In this document: positions 1-8,631 of the stretch, piece after piece
Numbering within the stretch: position 1 is the stretch's first letter
Layout: the number at the start of each line of letters is the position of its first letter
NCBI GenBank assembly: GCA_963828555.1
Contig: CAWHEL010000004.1
Location: 310,001-374,000 of the forward strand
Length of the DNA: 64,000 bases
Direction of reading: 5' to 3'
DNA from: JADJPO01 sp963828555
GTDB taxonomy: Bacteria > Actinomycetota > Actinomycetes > Actinomycetales > Kineosporiaceae
The notes under the pieces: generated by a model
The model's database searches: none
What the model was told of the DNA's origin: nothing
The model's input: the letters and a program-made list of their open reading frames with translations, nothing else
Program-made: the position numbers and the translations under genes

Positions 1-253
1 GCCAGGTCAGGGCGGCTGCCCAGGCGAGCCGCCAGGCGTCGTCCAGCGCCGGCTCTGCGGTCAGGCCGCGGCCGACGACGCGGCGCCACCGCTGGGCCTC
101 CCTGCGCCGCTGCACCTGCCGAGGGGACCAGCCCTCAGCCACCGCCTGGGCCACGGTGAAGGCGCCGCCCTGTCGTGCGGCTACCTGGGAACGCCTTCGC
201 GGAATCTCGACACCCGGCCACCGTCGACCGACACCATCGCCCGTCGCATCCAC
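1..253 (-). CDS. AbiEi-type antitoxin-domain protein, N-terminal part (runs off the left edge)
   Basis: An open frame reads leftwards out of the window. Its visible 84 residues contain RRRSQVAARQGG, then FTVAQAVAEGWS and WRRVVGRGL. This is the winged-helix start typical of actinobacterial proteins annotated as 'type IV toxin-antitoxin AbiEi antitoxin domain', which often carry a DUF559 (Vsr-like) nuclease domain further on. The C-terminal part lies outside the window, so the full architecture is unknown. The GTG at 251-253 is the first plausible in-frame start and has no clear Shine-Dalgarno, so the start is uncertain. It lies downstream of corA on the same strand, about 195 bp away. Confidence 0.55.
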   Translation of the reverse strand, partial: MDATGDGVGRRWPGVEIPRRRSQVAARQGGAFTVAQAVAEGWSPRQVQRRREAQRWRRVVGRGLTAEPALDDAWRLAWAAALTW

Positions 254-447
254 ACGCCGTCCGCCTGTGGACGACGGGGCCTCGGGTGTCGGCTGTGGAC
301 GGATCAACCCGCTCGACCCGTCCTCGCCTGCCTGCTCAAGATCGCTGTCTGTCAGGCCCTTCCCCCTCACCTCGTGGGGGAATCCCCATGACAATCGGTG
401 ATCTTGGGCGAGAGGGGGCGGGAGATGAGAGACAGGGAGGGGTGGGG
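254..447. other. Intergenic region between corA and the AbiEi-like gene
   Basis: No coding sequence is supported here. Two copies of the 8-mer CTGTGGAC lie near 263-300. The same motif recurs around 57.2 kb and resembles half of a DnaA box, but exact TTGTCCACA boxes are absent here. No convincing terminator hairpin for corA was seen. Confidence 0.4.
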
Positions 448-1590
448 TCAGAGCCAGCCGTTGCGCTTGAAGCCGCGGAACATGGTTGCGCAGACGGTGA
501 GCATCAGGGTCAGCACGGCCGGGTAGCCCCACTCGCTCTGAAGCTCGGGCATGTGCTCGAAGTTCATCCCGTAGACGCCGGCGATCATCGTGGGCACCGC
601 GGCCATCGCCACCCAGGCCGAGATCTTGCGCATGTCCTCGTTCTCGCTGACCGTCAGCCGGGCCAGGCCCGCCTGCAGGATCGAACCGAGCAGTTCGTCG
701 TAGCTCTGCACCTGCTCACGCACCCGGATCAAGTGGTCCTCGACGTCCCGGAAGTACTCCCGGATGTCCGGGTGCACCAGCCGCTGCGCCCGATGGGCAA
801 GTTCGTGCAGCGGGGTGGCCAGCGGGCTCGCCGTCCGCTTCATCTCGATGATGTCGCGCTTGAGCTGGTAGATCCGCTCGACGTCGTCGATCCGCCGGCT
901 GCTGAACACCGAGGTCTCGATCTCCTCGATGTCCTCGTTGACCTGATCGACGACCGCGAGGTAGTCGTCCACCACCTTGTCGCACACGGCGTGCAGCACG
1001 GCCGATGGGCCCAGGCCCAGCTGGGCGGGGTTGGCCTCCAGCCGGCGGCGCAGCCCGCTCATCGAGGCGTGACGGCCGTGCCGCACGGTGACTGCGAAGA
1101 ACTCACCGACGAACACCATGATCGCGCCGGTCTCGACGATGTCACCACCGTCCATGTCCTCCCCGCACCGGTCGTCGCGATCGATGTAGGCCAGGGTGCG
1201 CAGGGCCAGGAAGAAGACGTCGTCGTAGCGTTCCATCTTCGGCCGCTGCCGGTTGTTCGAGGCGTCCTCCAGCGCCAGTTCGTGCAGGTCGAAGACCTCC
1301 CCGAGCTGGGCAAGCTGGTTCATGGTCGGCTCGTGCAGCCCGAGCCAGATGAACCCCTCACCACCGCGGGCGATCCGGCAGGCGGCATCGAAGTCCTGGT
1401 GCTCCTGGCGCACGCCGTCGATGTAGAGGGCCCAGTCGACGGCGGCGTCGAGCAGCAGGCGGTTGCTGGCCGACGGCGGCGGCTCGGTGGTCAGTGCGGC
1501 AGGGCGGCGACCCGTGGTCGAGGAGCGCAACGGAATGGTTCGCGCGGCCAGCGGCAGGGTGCGAACCAGGGGGCGGGACGGACGGGCCAT
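448..1590 (-). CDS. corA: CorA-family magnesium/cobalt transporter
   Basis: A 380-residue protein with the CorA hallmark Gly-Met-Asn at about 341-343, at the end of the first of two C-terminal membrane helices, followed by the short loop and a last helix ending in a basic tail (KRNGWL). The long N-terminal part is the cytosolic funnel domain. CorA proteins are pentameric channels for Mg2+ uptake. I chose ATG 1588-1590 because GGAGGT lies 6 nt upstream. An in-frame ATG 33 nt further upstream lacks such a site. No M-box-like leader was recognised. It is a single gene, with the GH15 gene upstream on the same strand about 270 bp away. Confidence 0.93.
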   Translation of the reverse strand: MARPSRPLVRTLPLAARTIPLRSSTTGRRPAALTTEPPPSASNRLLLDAAVDWALYIDGVRQEHQDFDAACRIARGGEGFIWLGLHEPTMNQLAQLGEVFDLHELALEDASNNRQRPKMERYDDVFFLALRTLAYIDRDDRCGEDMDGGDIVETGAIMVFVGEFFAVTVRHGRHASMSGLRRRLEANPAQLGLGPSAVLHAVCDKVVDDYLAVVDQVNEDIEEIETSVFSSRRIDDVERIYQLKRDIIEMKRTASPLATPLHELAHRAQRLVHPDIREYFRDVEDHLIRVREQVQSYDELLGSILQAGLARLTVSENEDMRKISAWVAMAAVPTMIAGVYGMNFEHMPELQSEWGYPAVLTLMLTVCATMFRGFKRNGWL

Positions 1591-1858
1591 GCGGTCACCT
1601 CCGGGGGAAGCGCCTCCGGCCACCGCCCGGGCCCGACCTAGTGCCTGCCCCCGAGGGGCAGCCGGTCGAGCGGGTGAGGGATGCGGAGTGCGCAGCGGTG
1701 CGGGTTGCGGGTTTCGGCCAGGTGGCTGGCCCCGGGACTATCGCCAGATGGCATGCCGCCCACCTCCTCGCAGTCGCATCGCACTCGTCCAGCTGGTCTG
1801 CGTCGCGCTGCGATCTCCGACGCGTCATCGGTTGATTGACAGCACAACTTCACTCAGG
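1591..1858. other. Intergenic region upstream of corA
   Basis: A 268-bp non-coding stretch between the GH15 gene and corA, both on the minus strand. It holds a compact hairpin at 1645-1661 (CTGCCCC, loop CGA, GGGGCAG) that could end the GH15 transcript or sit in the corA leader. The part next to the GH15 stop is noticeably less GC-rich than the surroundings. No open frame here is credible. Confidence 0.4.
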
Positions 1859-3178
1859 TTAACCCGTAGTGACGGAGATCGGTGGCTTTTGGTCCTGCGA
1901 CTCGACCGCCAGCACGACCAGCGCGGCCGTCCAGGCCAGCGGCGCGACGGCCGCCGGCTGGCCGTTGGCCTGCACCTTCTCCGACAGCGACCCCGCCGCC
2001 GTGCGATGCATGTCGAGCCATCCGAGCCATCCGGCAGCCACCTCGGGCTCGCCGATCTGTGCCGCGGTGAGTGCAAAGAGTGCTGTCTCCGGCGTCCAGG
2101 ACACCCCGTCCCGGCGCCAGTCCCCACCTGGGGCCAGGCCCCCGGCCGGACGACGTAACTCGCTTTGCGCCGTCCGCCAGGCGGACAGCAGGTCCGGGCT
2201 CGGCGGGGCCGTGCGGAACGGCGGCAGCAGGAAGGTCAGCGCGGCGTCGCGCGCCCGCCCGCCGAGCTCGCGGGGATAACCGCCGCCGCCGAAGCGGCGG
2301 GTGATCGTGCGGTCCAACGCCGCTGCGGCCGCCTGCGCCTCGGCGGCCAGGGCCGGTTCGCCGATCTCACGCAGCAGGGCGGGCGCTGCCTCCAGTCCGG
2401 CCAGGATCGGCGCGGCCAGCCCGAGCGTCGGGGCGTTCTGGGGGATCTCCCAGTAGTCCAGCCCGGGCAGCGGCAGCCCTTCACCCTCGGCCAGCACGTC
2501 CAGGCAGGCCCGGGTCGATCGGGTCAGCAGGGGGCGCAGCCGGTCCAGCGCTGCCTGTCGCCGTGCGGGGTCGTCCAGCACCGAGGCCAACTGGCCCGCG
2601 CTCCAGAGCACCCAGCCGGCGCCGTCCGGCTCCTCGCCCCGGTCGTCAGGCGTCGCCCCGGAACCGTCCGGGGTGTAGCGCGCCTGCAACCTGCCCGAGG
2701 CCGGCTGCACCCGCTGTAAGAAGGCGAGCACCTGCTCGGCGTCACGGGTGTGGCCGCTGCGGGCGAACGCCGCCGCCACGAACGCGCCGTCACGGGGCCA
2801 GACGTAGCGCCAGCGGGTCGACCAGCCGGCGGTCGCGGCGCCGTCGGAACCGGTCAGCACGTGCAGGTCGAGCAGTGCGGCGCGGGCCATGCCCTCCCAC
2901 GGCCCGCCGGCCCCGGGCACCCTGCCCTGGGCCAGCCAGGCACGTTGCGCCGCCGCAGCCGGCTCGTCCACCGCCCGCGTTCCCGGGATCAGACGGTGCA
3001 GGCCCGCGGCGTCCACGAACACCCGCTCGCCGCTCGAGGTCATCGCCACGGTCTGGGAGTGAAGCATCGAGGTTGCATGGTCGCGTTCGCGGGCCGTGGC
3101 CCACGACGTGGTGGCCGCGCTGGTCGCGAGCAGAGCGCCGACGGCGGCGGCCGTGATTCCCCGACGACGCGGCCCCAT
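1859..3178 (-). CDS. Exported glycoside hydrolase family 15 (glucoamylase-like) protein
   Basis: A 439-residue protein. An N-terminal signal-like segment (Arg-Arg-Arg followed by an Ala-rich stretch to about residue 28) suggests export. Residues 123-130 read WRYVWPRD, the signature that introduces the GH15 (alpha/alpha)6 barrel, and the C-terminal PLAWTAAL segment also fits the family. GH15 enzymes release glucose from the ends of alpha-glucans or hydrolyse trehalose, but the substrate cannot be read here. It is shorter than the usual bacterial GH15 enzymes of about 600 residues, consistent with a catalytic domain without the N-terminal beta domain. It is divergent from a polysaccharide deacetylase gene with only 44 bp between the two starts. 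Confidence 0.8.
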   Translation of the reverse strand: MGPRRRGITAAAVGALLATSAATTSWATARERDHATSMLHSQTVAMTSSGERVFVDAAGLHRLIPGTRAVDEPAAAAQRAWLAQGRVPGAGGPWEGMARAALLDLHVLTGSDGAATAGWSTRWRYVWPRDGAFVAAAFARSGHTRDAEQVLAFLQRVQPASGRLQARYTPDGSGATPDDRGEEPDGAGWVLWSAGQLASVLDDPARRQAALDRLRPLLTRSTRACLDVLAEGEGLPLPGLDYWEIPQNAPTLGLAAPILAGLEAAPALLREIGEPALAAEAQAAAAALDRTITRRFGGGGYPRELGGRARDAALTFLLPPFRTAPPSPDLLSAWRTAQSELRRPAGGLAPGGDWRRDGVSWTPETALFALTAAQIGEPEVAAGWLGWLDMHRTAAGSLSEKVQANGQPAAVAPLAWTAALVVLAVESQDQKPPISVTTG

Positions 3179-3187
3179 GGTCCCCGG

Positions 3188-3214
3188 ACGCTAGCACCGC
3201 GTCAGGCCTACAGT
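3188..3214. promoter_or_regulatory. Back-to-back divergent -10 elements
   Basis: In the 44-bp gap between two exported carbohydrate-active genes, TACAGT (3209-3214, plus) ends 8 nt before the deacetylase ATG and TAGCGT (3193-3188, minus) ends 9 nt before the GH15 ATG. Neither start has a good Shine-Dalgarno. The spacing suggests leaderless or nearly leaderless transcripts from overlapping divergent promoters. This is inferred from spacing only. Confidence 0.45.
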
Positions 3215-3222
3215 TCGCGACC

Positions 3223-4038
3223 ATGGACAGACGCTCGTTCCTGCGGACCGGTGCCGTGGTCGGTTCCACGGCAGCGATCACCGGAGTCGCGTCGTCCGCC
3301 GTCGCCCGTTCCCGCACCCGCGAGGCGGACGCCGTCGCGTTCTCCGACTCGATGGCCCAGCGATGCCGGCACGGCAGCGCCCGGGTGTGGTGGTCGGGGC
3401 CGCCGACGGCCGCCCGGGCCGCGATCACCTTCGACGACGGGCCGACCGAGCAGTTCACCGCCCGGGTGCTCGACGTGCTGCGCGGTGCCAAGGTGGTGGC
3501 CACCTTCTTCGTGGTGGGGGAGCTGGTGAACCGGCACCCGGAACTGGTGCGCCGGGCTCGCGACGAGGGGCACGAGATCGCCAACCACGGCTACGACCAC
3601 CTCAGTGCGGTGCGCCTGACAGCCGGTGAGGTGCGCGAGGCGATGGCGCGCGGCGCCGACACGGTGCAGCGCGTGGCGGGTGCACGGCCGCGCTGGTACC
3701 GGCCGCCACGCGGGGAGATCACCTCGGCGACGCTGCTCGCCGCCCACGAGCTGGACCAGGACATCGCGCTCTGGTCGGTGGTGCGCAACGACGGTGACGT
3801 CGGTGCTGCGGACGACGACCAGGAAGGCGTGCGCCGCCACCTGACCGGCGCGCTGCACCCTGGGGCCGTGGTCGACCTGCATGACGGGATCGGCCGCTCC
3901 GCCTGGGTGGGGCTGCCCAGCGGCAGCCTGCTGCTGCGCCGGCGCACCGAGATCGCTGTGCTGCCCGACGTGCTCGCCGCGTGGAAGGACCAGGGCTACC
4001 GGTTCACCACCCTGTCGGAGCTGATCCCGGCCGGATGA
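3223..4038 (+). CDS. Polysaccharide deacetylase (NodB-homology) family protein
   Basis: A 271-residue protein with an Arg-Arg signal (DRRSFLRTG at 2-10), consistent with Tat export. All NodB-domain motifs are visible: TFDDGP (69-74) with the catalytic base and metal Asp, the metal-binding His pair in HEIANHGYDH (H122 and H126), RPPRGE (160-165) and LHD (219-221). Such enzymes remove N-acetyl groups from chitin, peptidoglycan or surface glycans. The substrate is not evident. It lies head-to-head with a GH15 enzyme, so the two may act on the same extracellular glycan. The ATG follows a -10-like hexamer by 8 nt, so translation is probably leaderless. Confidence 0.9.
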   Translation: MDRRSFLRTGAVVGSTAAITGVASSAVARSRTREADAVAFSDSMAQRCRHGSARVWWSGPPTAARAAITFDDGPTEQFTARVLDVLRGAKVVATFFVVGELVNRHPELVRRARDEGHEIANHGYDHLSAVRLTAGEVREAMARGADTVQRVAGARPRWYRPPRGEITSATLLAAHELDQDIALWSVVRNDGDVGAADDDQEGVRRHLTGALHPGAVVDLHDGIGRSAWVGLPSGSLLLRRRTEIAVLPDVLAAWKDQGYRFTTLSELIPAG

Positions 4039-4050
4039 GCCCCGACCGGG

Positions 4051-5541
4051 TCAGCGGCCCCACAGGCCGGCCATCCAGGCCTCGATCTCCTCGGGCGTGC
4101 GGGGAAGGGCCGCAGTCAGGTTCTCGCAGCCGGTCTCGGTGACCAGCACGTCGTCCTCGATCCGTACCCCGATCCCGCGCAGCTCCTCCGGGGCGAGCTC
4201 GTCCTCGGGGCGGAAGTACAGGCCAGGCTCGATCGTGAAGATCATGCCCGCCTCGATGACGCCGTCGAGGTACATCTCCTTGCGGGCCTTGGCGCAGTCG
4301 TGCACGTCGATGCCGAGGTGGTGGCTGACGCCGTGCACGATCCAGCGCCGGTGGAACTGGCCCTCGGGGTCGAGCGCCTCCTCGGCTGTGCCGGGGAGCA
4401 GCCCCCACTCATGCAGGCGCCGGGCGATCACCACCATCGCGGCCTCGTTCAGGTCGCCGAACCGGGTTCCGGGCCTGGCGATGGCGAACGCGGCGTCCGC
4501 GGCCTCGCGCACCACCTCGTAGACCCGCCGCTGCGGCTCGGTGAACCGCCCCGAGACCGGAAGCGTGCGGGTGACGTCGGCGGTGTAGAGGCTGTCCGCC
4601 TCGACGCCGGCGTCGATCAGCACCAGCTCCCCCGTGCGTACCGGCCCGTCGTTGCGGATCCAGTGCAGGGTGCACGCGTTCGGGCCCGCGGCGGCGATCG
4701 TGTCGTAGCCCAGCCCGTTGCCCTCCTCGCGGGCGCGGGCGAAGAAGGCCGTCTCGATCACCCGCTCACCCCGGTCGCTCGCCACGGCACGGGGCAGCGC
4801 GAGCACGATGTCCTCGAAGCCGCGGACGCTTGAGGCGACCGCGAGCCGCATCTGCTCGATCTCGTAGGCGTCCTTCACCAGGCGCAGCTCGGAGGCGGCC
4901 CGGGCCAGCTCGCCGTCCGCATTCTCGGGATCGGTCTCGGCGGACCCGGCCCGGGCCTGATCGAGGTGGGCGGTGAGCGCGGCGTCGGCCTCGCGGATGA
5001 TGCGGACGGAGACCCCGCCCTCACCGGTGTCCTTGGCCACCGAGTCGCGCAGTTCGTCCAGGTGGCGGGTGGCCAGGCCGGTCAGTGCGGTGATCTCGGC
5101 CAGGCTCGGCCGCACCCCCACCCAGAGCTCGCCGTACGTGGCGTCGGAGTAGAACTCCTCGGTGTCACGCTCGGCCCGCGGCCGGAAGTACAGCACCGCC
5201 GTGTGCGCCTGGCCCGCCGGTTCGAGCACCAGCACGGCGTCCGGCTCCTGGTCGGTGCCGAGGCCGGTCAGGTGGGCGAACGCCGAGTGCGGCCGGAACC
5301 GGTAGTCGCAGTCGTTGCTGCGCACCGACAGCCCTCCTGCGGGGAGGACCAGACGTGCGCCGGGGAAGGCGGCGCTCAGCCGCTCACGGCGGGCCGCTGC
5401 GTAGGGCGCGGACGGCAGCTGCGCAGGCAGGGCGCCTGAGCGGGGCGACCAGCCCTGGGCGATGTAGGCGCGGAAGGCAGCCGAACGCGGAGTGTTGCGG
5501 TGCTCGCTCTTCTCGCCCGCGGCGGGGGATTCAGCGTCCAT
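4051..5541 (-). CDS. pepP: Xaa-Pro aminopeptidase (M24B, aminopeptidase P family)
   Basis: A 496-residue protein with an N-terminal AMP_N-type domain (about 40-190) and a C-terminal pita-bread M24 catalytic domain. The metal ligands are visible in order: LIDAG and TADVTRT (two Asp), HGVSHHLGIDVHD (His), FTIEPG (Glu) and VRIEDD (Glu). It removes N-terminal residues preceding proline, in the cytoplasm. Length is typical of the actinobacterial enzyme. I chose ATG 5539-5541 (Met-Asp-Ala-Glu-Ser). An in-frame ATG 57 nt upstream adds a low-complexity leader unlike the family. It converges with the deacetylase gene, 12 bp away. Confidence 0.92.
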   Translation of the reverse strand: MDAESPAAGEKSEHRNTPRSAAFRAYIAQGWSPRSGALPAQLPSAPYAAARRERLSAAFPGARLVLPAGGLSVRSNDCDYRFRPHSAFAHLTGLGTDQEPDAVLVLEPAGQAHTAVLYFRPRAERDTEEFYSDATYGELWVGVRPSLAEITALTGLATRHLDELRDSVAKDTGEGGVSVRIIREADAALTAHLDQARAGSAETDPENADGELARAASELRLVKDAYEIEQMRLAVASSVRGFEDIVLALPRAVASDRGERVIETAFFARAREEGNGLGYDTIAAAGPNACTLHWIRNDGPVRTGELVLIDAGVEADSLYTADVTRTLPVSGRFTEPQRRVYEVVREAADAAFAIARPGTRFGDLNEAAMVVIARRLHEWGLLPGTAEEALDPEGQFHRRWIVHGVSHHLGIDVHDCAKARKEMYLDGVIEAGMIFTIEPGLYFRPEDELAPEELRGIGVRIEDDVLVTETGCENLTAALPRTPEEIEAWMAGLWGR

Positions 5542-5656
5542 GGGTCCATGGTGACATCCGGCACCGACACCTGGCGGTCGACGCGTCGGTGCGGCCACGT
5601 AGCCTGGCTGGTAACCCCGGTGGCCCGGGGCGGGGGCAGGCGTCGAAGGAGAATCC

Positions 5657-7045
5657 GTGGGGCAGCGGCAGGTCGTCGTGGTCGGTGGGGGCGTCAGCGG
5701 TCTGGCGACCGCGCACTACCTGACCCGGGGCGACAACCCGCCGGCGGTGACCGTGCTGGAGGCCGGGCCGATGCTGGGCGGGAAGGTGCGCACGGTGGAT
5801 CTGGCCGGGCGGGCCGTCGACACCGGCCCGGACGCGCTGCTGGTGCGCTCCCCGGTGGTGAACGCCCTGCTGGAGGTCCTCGGGCTCGACCCGCTGCGGC
5901 GGGCGCCCGATCCGTCCGGGGCCTACATCTGGGCCCGCGGCGGGCTGCGGCGGCTTCCGCAGGGCTCGATCTTCGGGGTGCCGAACCGCCTGCTGCCGCT
6001 GCTGCGTTCCGGGCTGGTCGGCCCGTTCGGGTTCCTTCGGGCCGGAGCCGATCTGGTGCTGCCCCGCCGCGAGGAGGCGGCCGACCCGACGATCGAGGAA
6101 CTGCTGCGTCCCCGGTTCGGTCGGCAGGTGTACCAGAACCTGATCGAGCCGATGCTCGGCGGCGTGCATGCCGGCCGCGCGGACCGGCTCTCAGCCCGCA
6201 GCGCGGTGCCTGAGGTGGCGGCGATGGTGCGCGGCCACCGCAGCCTGTTCCTGGCCCTGCGCGGCAAGGAACCACGCACCGGCGGCGGCCCCGCGCTGAT
6301 CACCCTCGACGGTGGGCTGACCCGTCTGGTCGAGGCGCTGACCGACTCGGCGCGGGCCGCGGGCGTGCAGATCCGCACCGATTCCGCCGCCACCGCGCTG
6401 GCCCGCACCCCGGCCGGCTACCGCGTCGAGGTCGCGGGTCACGACCCGGTCGAGGCGGACGACGTCGTGCTGGCCGTGCCGGCCTGGGCAGCGGTCCCCC
6501 TGCTGGCACCGCTGACCGCCATGGCAGCCGGCGCCGCGGCGGAGATCCGCTACGCCGGGGTGGCCACGGTGACCTTCGCCTACCCCCGCAGCGTGCTGAC
6601 CCGGCCCGGCACCGGGTTCCTGGTGCCGCCGGCCGAGGGCCGGTTGCTGGTCGGCTGCACCTGGTTGAGCTCCAAGTGGCCGAGCCTGGCCGATTCCGAG
6701 ACGGCGTTGATCCGGTGCATGGTCGGGCGGGACGGAGACGACGCCTGGGCCGCGCTGGACGACGAGGCGCTGATCGCGGCGATCCGCGCCGAACTGGCTG
6801 AGGCGATGGACGTGACGGCCGAGCCGGAGCGGGCCTACGTCCGCCGGATGCCGCAGGCGATGCCGCAGTATGCGGTCGGCCATGCCGACCGGCTGGCCGT
6901 GATCGACGCCGCGCTGGCGGAGCTGCCCGGGCTGACGGTGACCGGCGCCGGATACCGCGGTGTCGGGCTGGCCTCGTGCATCGCCGCTGCCCGGACCACT
7001 GCCGAGGCTGTGCTGGCCCGGCCGGCGCTGGCGGCGACGCGATGA
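5657..7045 (+). CDS. hemY: Protoporphyrinogen/coproporphyrinogen III oxidase (HemG/HemY/CgoX type)
   Basis: A 462-residue FAD-dependent amine-oxidase-fold protein. The N-terminal dinucleotide-binding motif VVVVGGGVSGLATAH (6-20) is intact, and the C-terminal GYRGVGLASCI is the second FAD-contacting segment. In actinobacteria this family usually oxidises coproporphyrinogen III to coproporphyrin III in the coproporphyrin-dependent haem route. Start GTG 5657 is supported by AAGGAG 6 nt upstream. It overlaps the next gene by ATGA, so it is translationally coupled to a radical SAM enzyme. No hemE, hemH or chdC lies next to it in this window. Confidence 0.9.
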   Translation: MGQRQVVVVGGGVSGLATAHYLTRGDNPPAVTVLEAGPMLGGKVRTVDLAGRAVDTGPDALLVRSPVVNALLEVLGLDPLRRAPDPSGAYIWARGGLRRLPQGSIFGVPNRLLPLLRSGLVGPFGFLRAGADLVLPRREEAADPTIEELLRPRFGRQVYQNLIEPMLGGVHAGRADRLSARSAVPEVAAMVRGHRSLFLALRGKEPRTGGGPALITLDGGLTRLVEALTDSARAAGVQIRTDSAATALARTPAGYRVEVAGHDPVEADDVVLAVPAWAAVPLLAPLTAMAAGAAAEIRYAGVATVTFAYPRSVLTRPGTGFLVPPAEGRLLVGCTWLSSKWPSLADSETALIRCMVGRDGDDAWAALDDEALIAAIRAELAEAMDVTAEPERAYVRRMPQAMPQYAVGHADRLAVIDAALAELPGLTVTGAGYRGVGLASCIAAARTTAEAVLARPALAATR

Positions 7046-8184
7046 GCGTGGACTTCGCCCAACGCCCGATGCTGGTGTTCTGGGAGACCACCCGGGCCTG
7101 TGGTCTGGCCTGCCGGCACTGCCGGGCCAGCGCCACCCTGCAGGCGCTGCCGGGGGAGCTGACCCACGCCGAGGGACTCGACCTGATCGATCAGGTGGCC
7201 GCCTTCGGGCGGCCCTACCCGATCCTGGTCCTCACCGGGGGCGACTGCCTGCTGCGGGAAGGGTTGTTCGACCTGGTCGCCCACGCGACGTCGCTCGGCA
7301 TCCCGACCGCGCTGTCGCCGTCCGTCACCCCGTCGCTGACCCGGGAGGCGATCGCCCGGATCGCCGCCAGCGGGGTGAAGGCGGTCTCGATCAGCCTGGA
7401 CGGCGCCACGGCCGCCACCCACGAAGCGGTGCGTGGCATCCCGGGGCTGTTCGAGCCCACGGTGGCGGCGTTGCGGGACCTGGTCGCCGCCGGGCTCACC
7501 GTGCAGGTGAACACCACCGTGATGCGCTCCACGGTCGAGGAACTGGCCGACGTGGCCGGGATCCTGGCCGAGGTGGGTGCGCACATCTGGGAGGTGTTCT
7601 TCCTGGTGCAGACCGGCCGGGGGACCGCCGAGGGCGAGCTCACGCCGTCCGAGAACGAGCAGGTCTGTCATCTGCTCTACGACGCCTCGCACCACGGGTT
7701 CGTCGTGCGCACGGTGGAGGCGCCGTTCTTCCGCCGGGTGGTCACCCAGCGCCGGGCCGGTGGCGCACCGCCCCAAGGTGCGGACGCCGTTCTCTACCAA
7801 CGGCTCTCGGCGCAGCTGCGGGAGCGGCTGGGGGAGCCGGCGCCCGGCCGGCCGAGCAGTGCGCACACCGCCGCCACGCGGGACGGCAAGGGCATCGTGT
7901 TCGTCGCGCACGACGGCGAGGTGTACCCGGCGGGCTTCCTGCCGCTCGGCCTGGGCTCGGTGCGTGAGGCCTCGCTGGGGTCGATCTACCGTGACGACGA
8001 ACGGCTGCTGGCGATCCGGCAGGCCCGGTTCGGTGGCCGATGCGGCGTCTGCGAGTACGCCGATCTGTGCGGCGGATCGCGGGCCCGGGCCTTCGCCGCC
8101 ACCGGCGACCTGCTGGCCGAGGACCCCGCCTGCGCATACCGGCCGGGACTGACCGTCGGCGCCCTCGGCGGGGCTGGGCGATAG
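7042..8184 (+). CDS. Radical SAM/SPASM-domain enzyme coupled to hemY
   Basis: A 380-residue protein. The radical SAM cluster motif CX3CX2C is at C20, C24 and C27 (CGLACRHC), followed by a TIM-barrel core. A SPASM-type region near the C-terminus has CGVCEYADLC and a final Cys in DPAC, enough for auxiliary Fe-S ligation. It belongs with the NirJ/AhbD-like branch of small radical SAM/SPASM proteins, some of which modify tetrapyrrole side chains. The 4-nt overlap with a porphyrinogen oxidase gene supports a tetrapyrrole role. The exact reaction is unknown. Start ATG 7042 preserves the coupling. A longer upstream start would overlap hemY by over 60 nt. Confidence 0.85.
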   Translation: MSVDFAQRPMLVFWETTRACGLACRHCRASATLQALPGELTHAEGLDLIDQVAAFGRPYPILVLTGGDCLLREGLFDLVAHATSLGIPTALSPSVTPSLTREAIARIAASGVKAVSISLDGATAATHEAVRGIPGLFEPTVAALRDLVAAGLTVQVNTTVMRSTVEELADVAGILAEVGAHIWEVFFLVQTGRGTAEGELTPSENEQVCHLLYDASHHGFVVRTVEAPFFRRVVTQRRAGGAPPQGADAVLYQRLSAQLRERLGEPAPGRPSSAHTAATRDGKGIVFVAHDGEVYPAGFLPLGLGSVREASLGSIYRDDERLLAIRQARFGGRCGVCEYADLCGGSRARAFAATGDLLAEDPACAYRPGLTVGALGGAGR

Positions 8185-8196
8185 CCCTCGCCAGGT

Positions 8197-8223
8197 TGTC
8201 GATCCGGGTGCACGCTGTCCGTC
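8197..8223 (+). promoter_or_regulatory. Candidate ECF42-type sigma promoter
   Basis: TGTCGA (8197-8202) and CGTC (8220-8223) are separated by 17 nt, about 50 bp upstream of the YciI-like ORF. As I recall from published work on ECF42 sigma factors, the group recognises TGTCGA at -35 and CGAC or CGTC at -10 in front of YciI (DGPF-motif) genes. The gene two positions downstream encodes just such a sigma, so this is probably an autoregulated promoter. Confidence 0.6.
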
Positions 8224-8271
8224 GGGGTGCTGTGGGGCGGACGGACCGCCTCGCCTGGAGGGAGGCACCAC

Positions 8272-8613
8272 ATGCCGCAGTACACGATCCTCATCTACGG
8301 CGACCAGAGCTACTACGAAGGGCTCAGCCTGGAGGCGATCCAGGCGGTGATGGATGCGCACGATGCGTTCTCCAAGGCCGTCGGTGAGCTCGGCGGTCAG
8401 CTGCTCGGCGGCAGCGAGCTGGCGGGGCCCGAGACGGCGACGTCGATCCGCGGCGGCACCGTGACCGACGGACCGTTCGTCGAGACGAAGGAGACCCTGG
8501 GCGGCTTCTACCTCGTGGAGGCCCGCGACCTCGACCACGCCGTCGAGATCGCGAAGCTGTGCCCCGCGGAGGCCGGCGGGGTCGAGGTCCGCCCTGTCGT
8601 CGACCACGGCTGA
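8272..8613 (+). CDS. YciI-like (DGPF) family protein
   Basis: A 113-residue protein with the ferredoxin-like YCII fold: MPQYTILIYGD at the start, the family's central DGPFVETKE (about 70-78), and the GGFYLVEARDLDHAVEIAKLCP segment. Its biochemical role is unknown. In actinobacteria these proteins sit next to ECF42 sigma factors and are their main regulatory targets, as here with an 18-bp gap. Start ATG 8272 has GGAGGGAGG 6-8 nt upstream. The in-frame start 45 nt earlier has no such site. Confidence 0.88.
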   Translation: MPQYTILIYGDQSYYEGLSLEAIQAVMDAHDAFSKAVGELGGQLLGGSELAGPETATSIRGGTVTDGPFVETKETLGGFYLVEARDLDHAVEIAKLCPAEAGGVEVRPVVDHG

Positions 8614-8631
8614 CTGGTAGCGCGACCGGCC

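Noticed and set aside
175..1641. Plus-strand open frame of about 490 codons over corA
   Set aside because: Corresponds to the reverse complement of a clear CorA protein; His/Val/Gly-rich translation without motifs.
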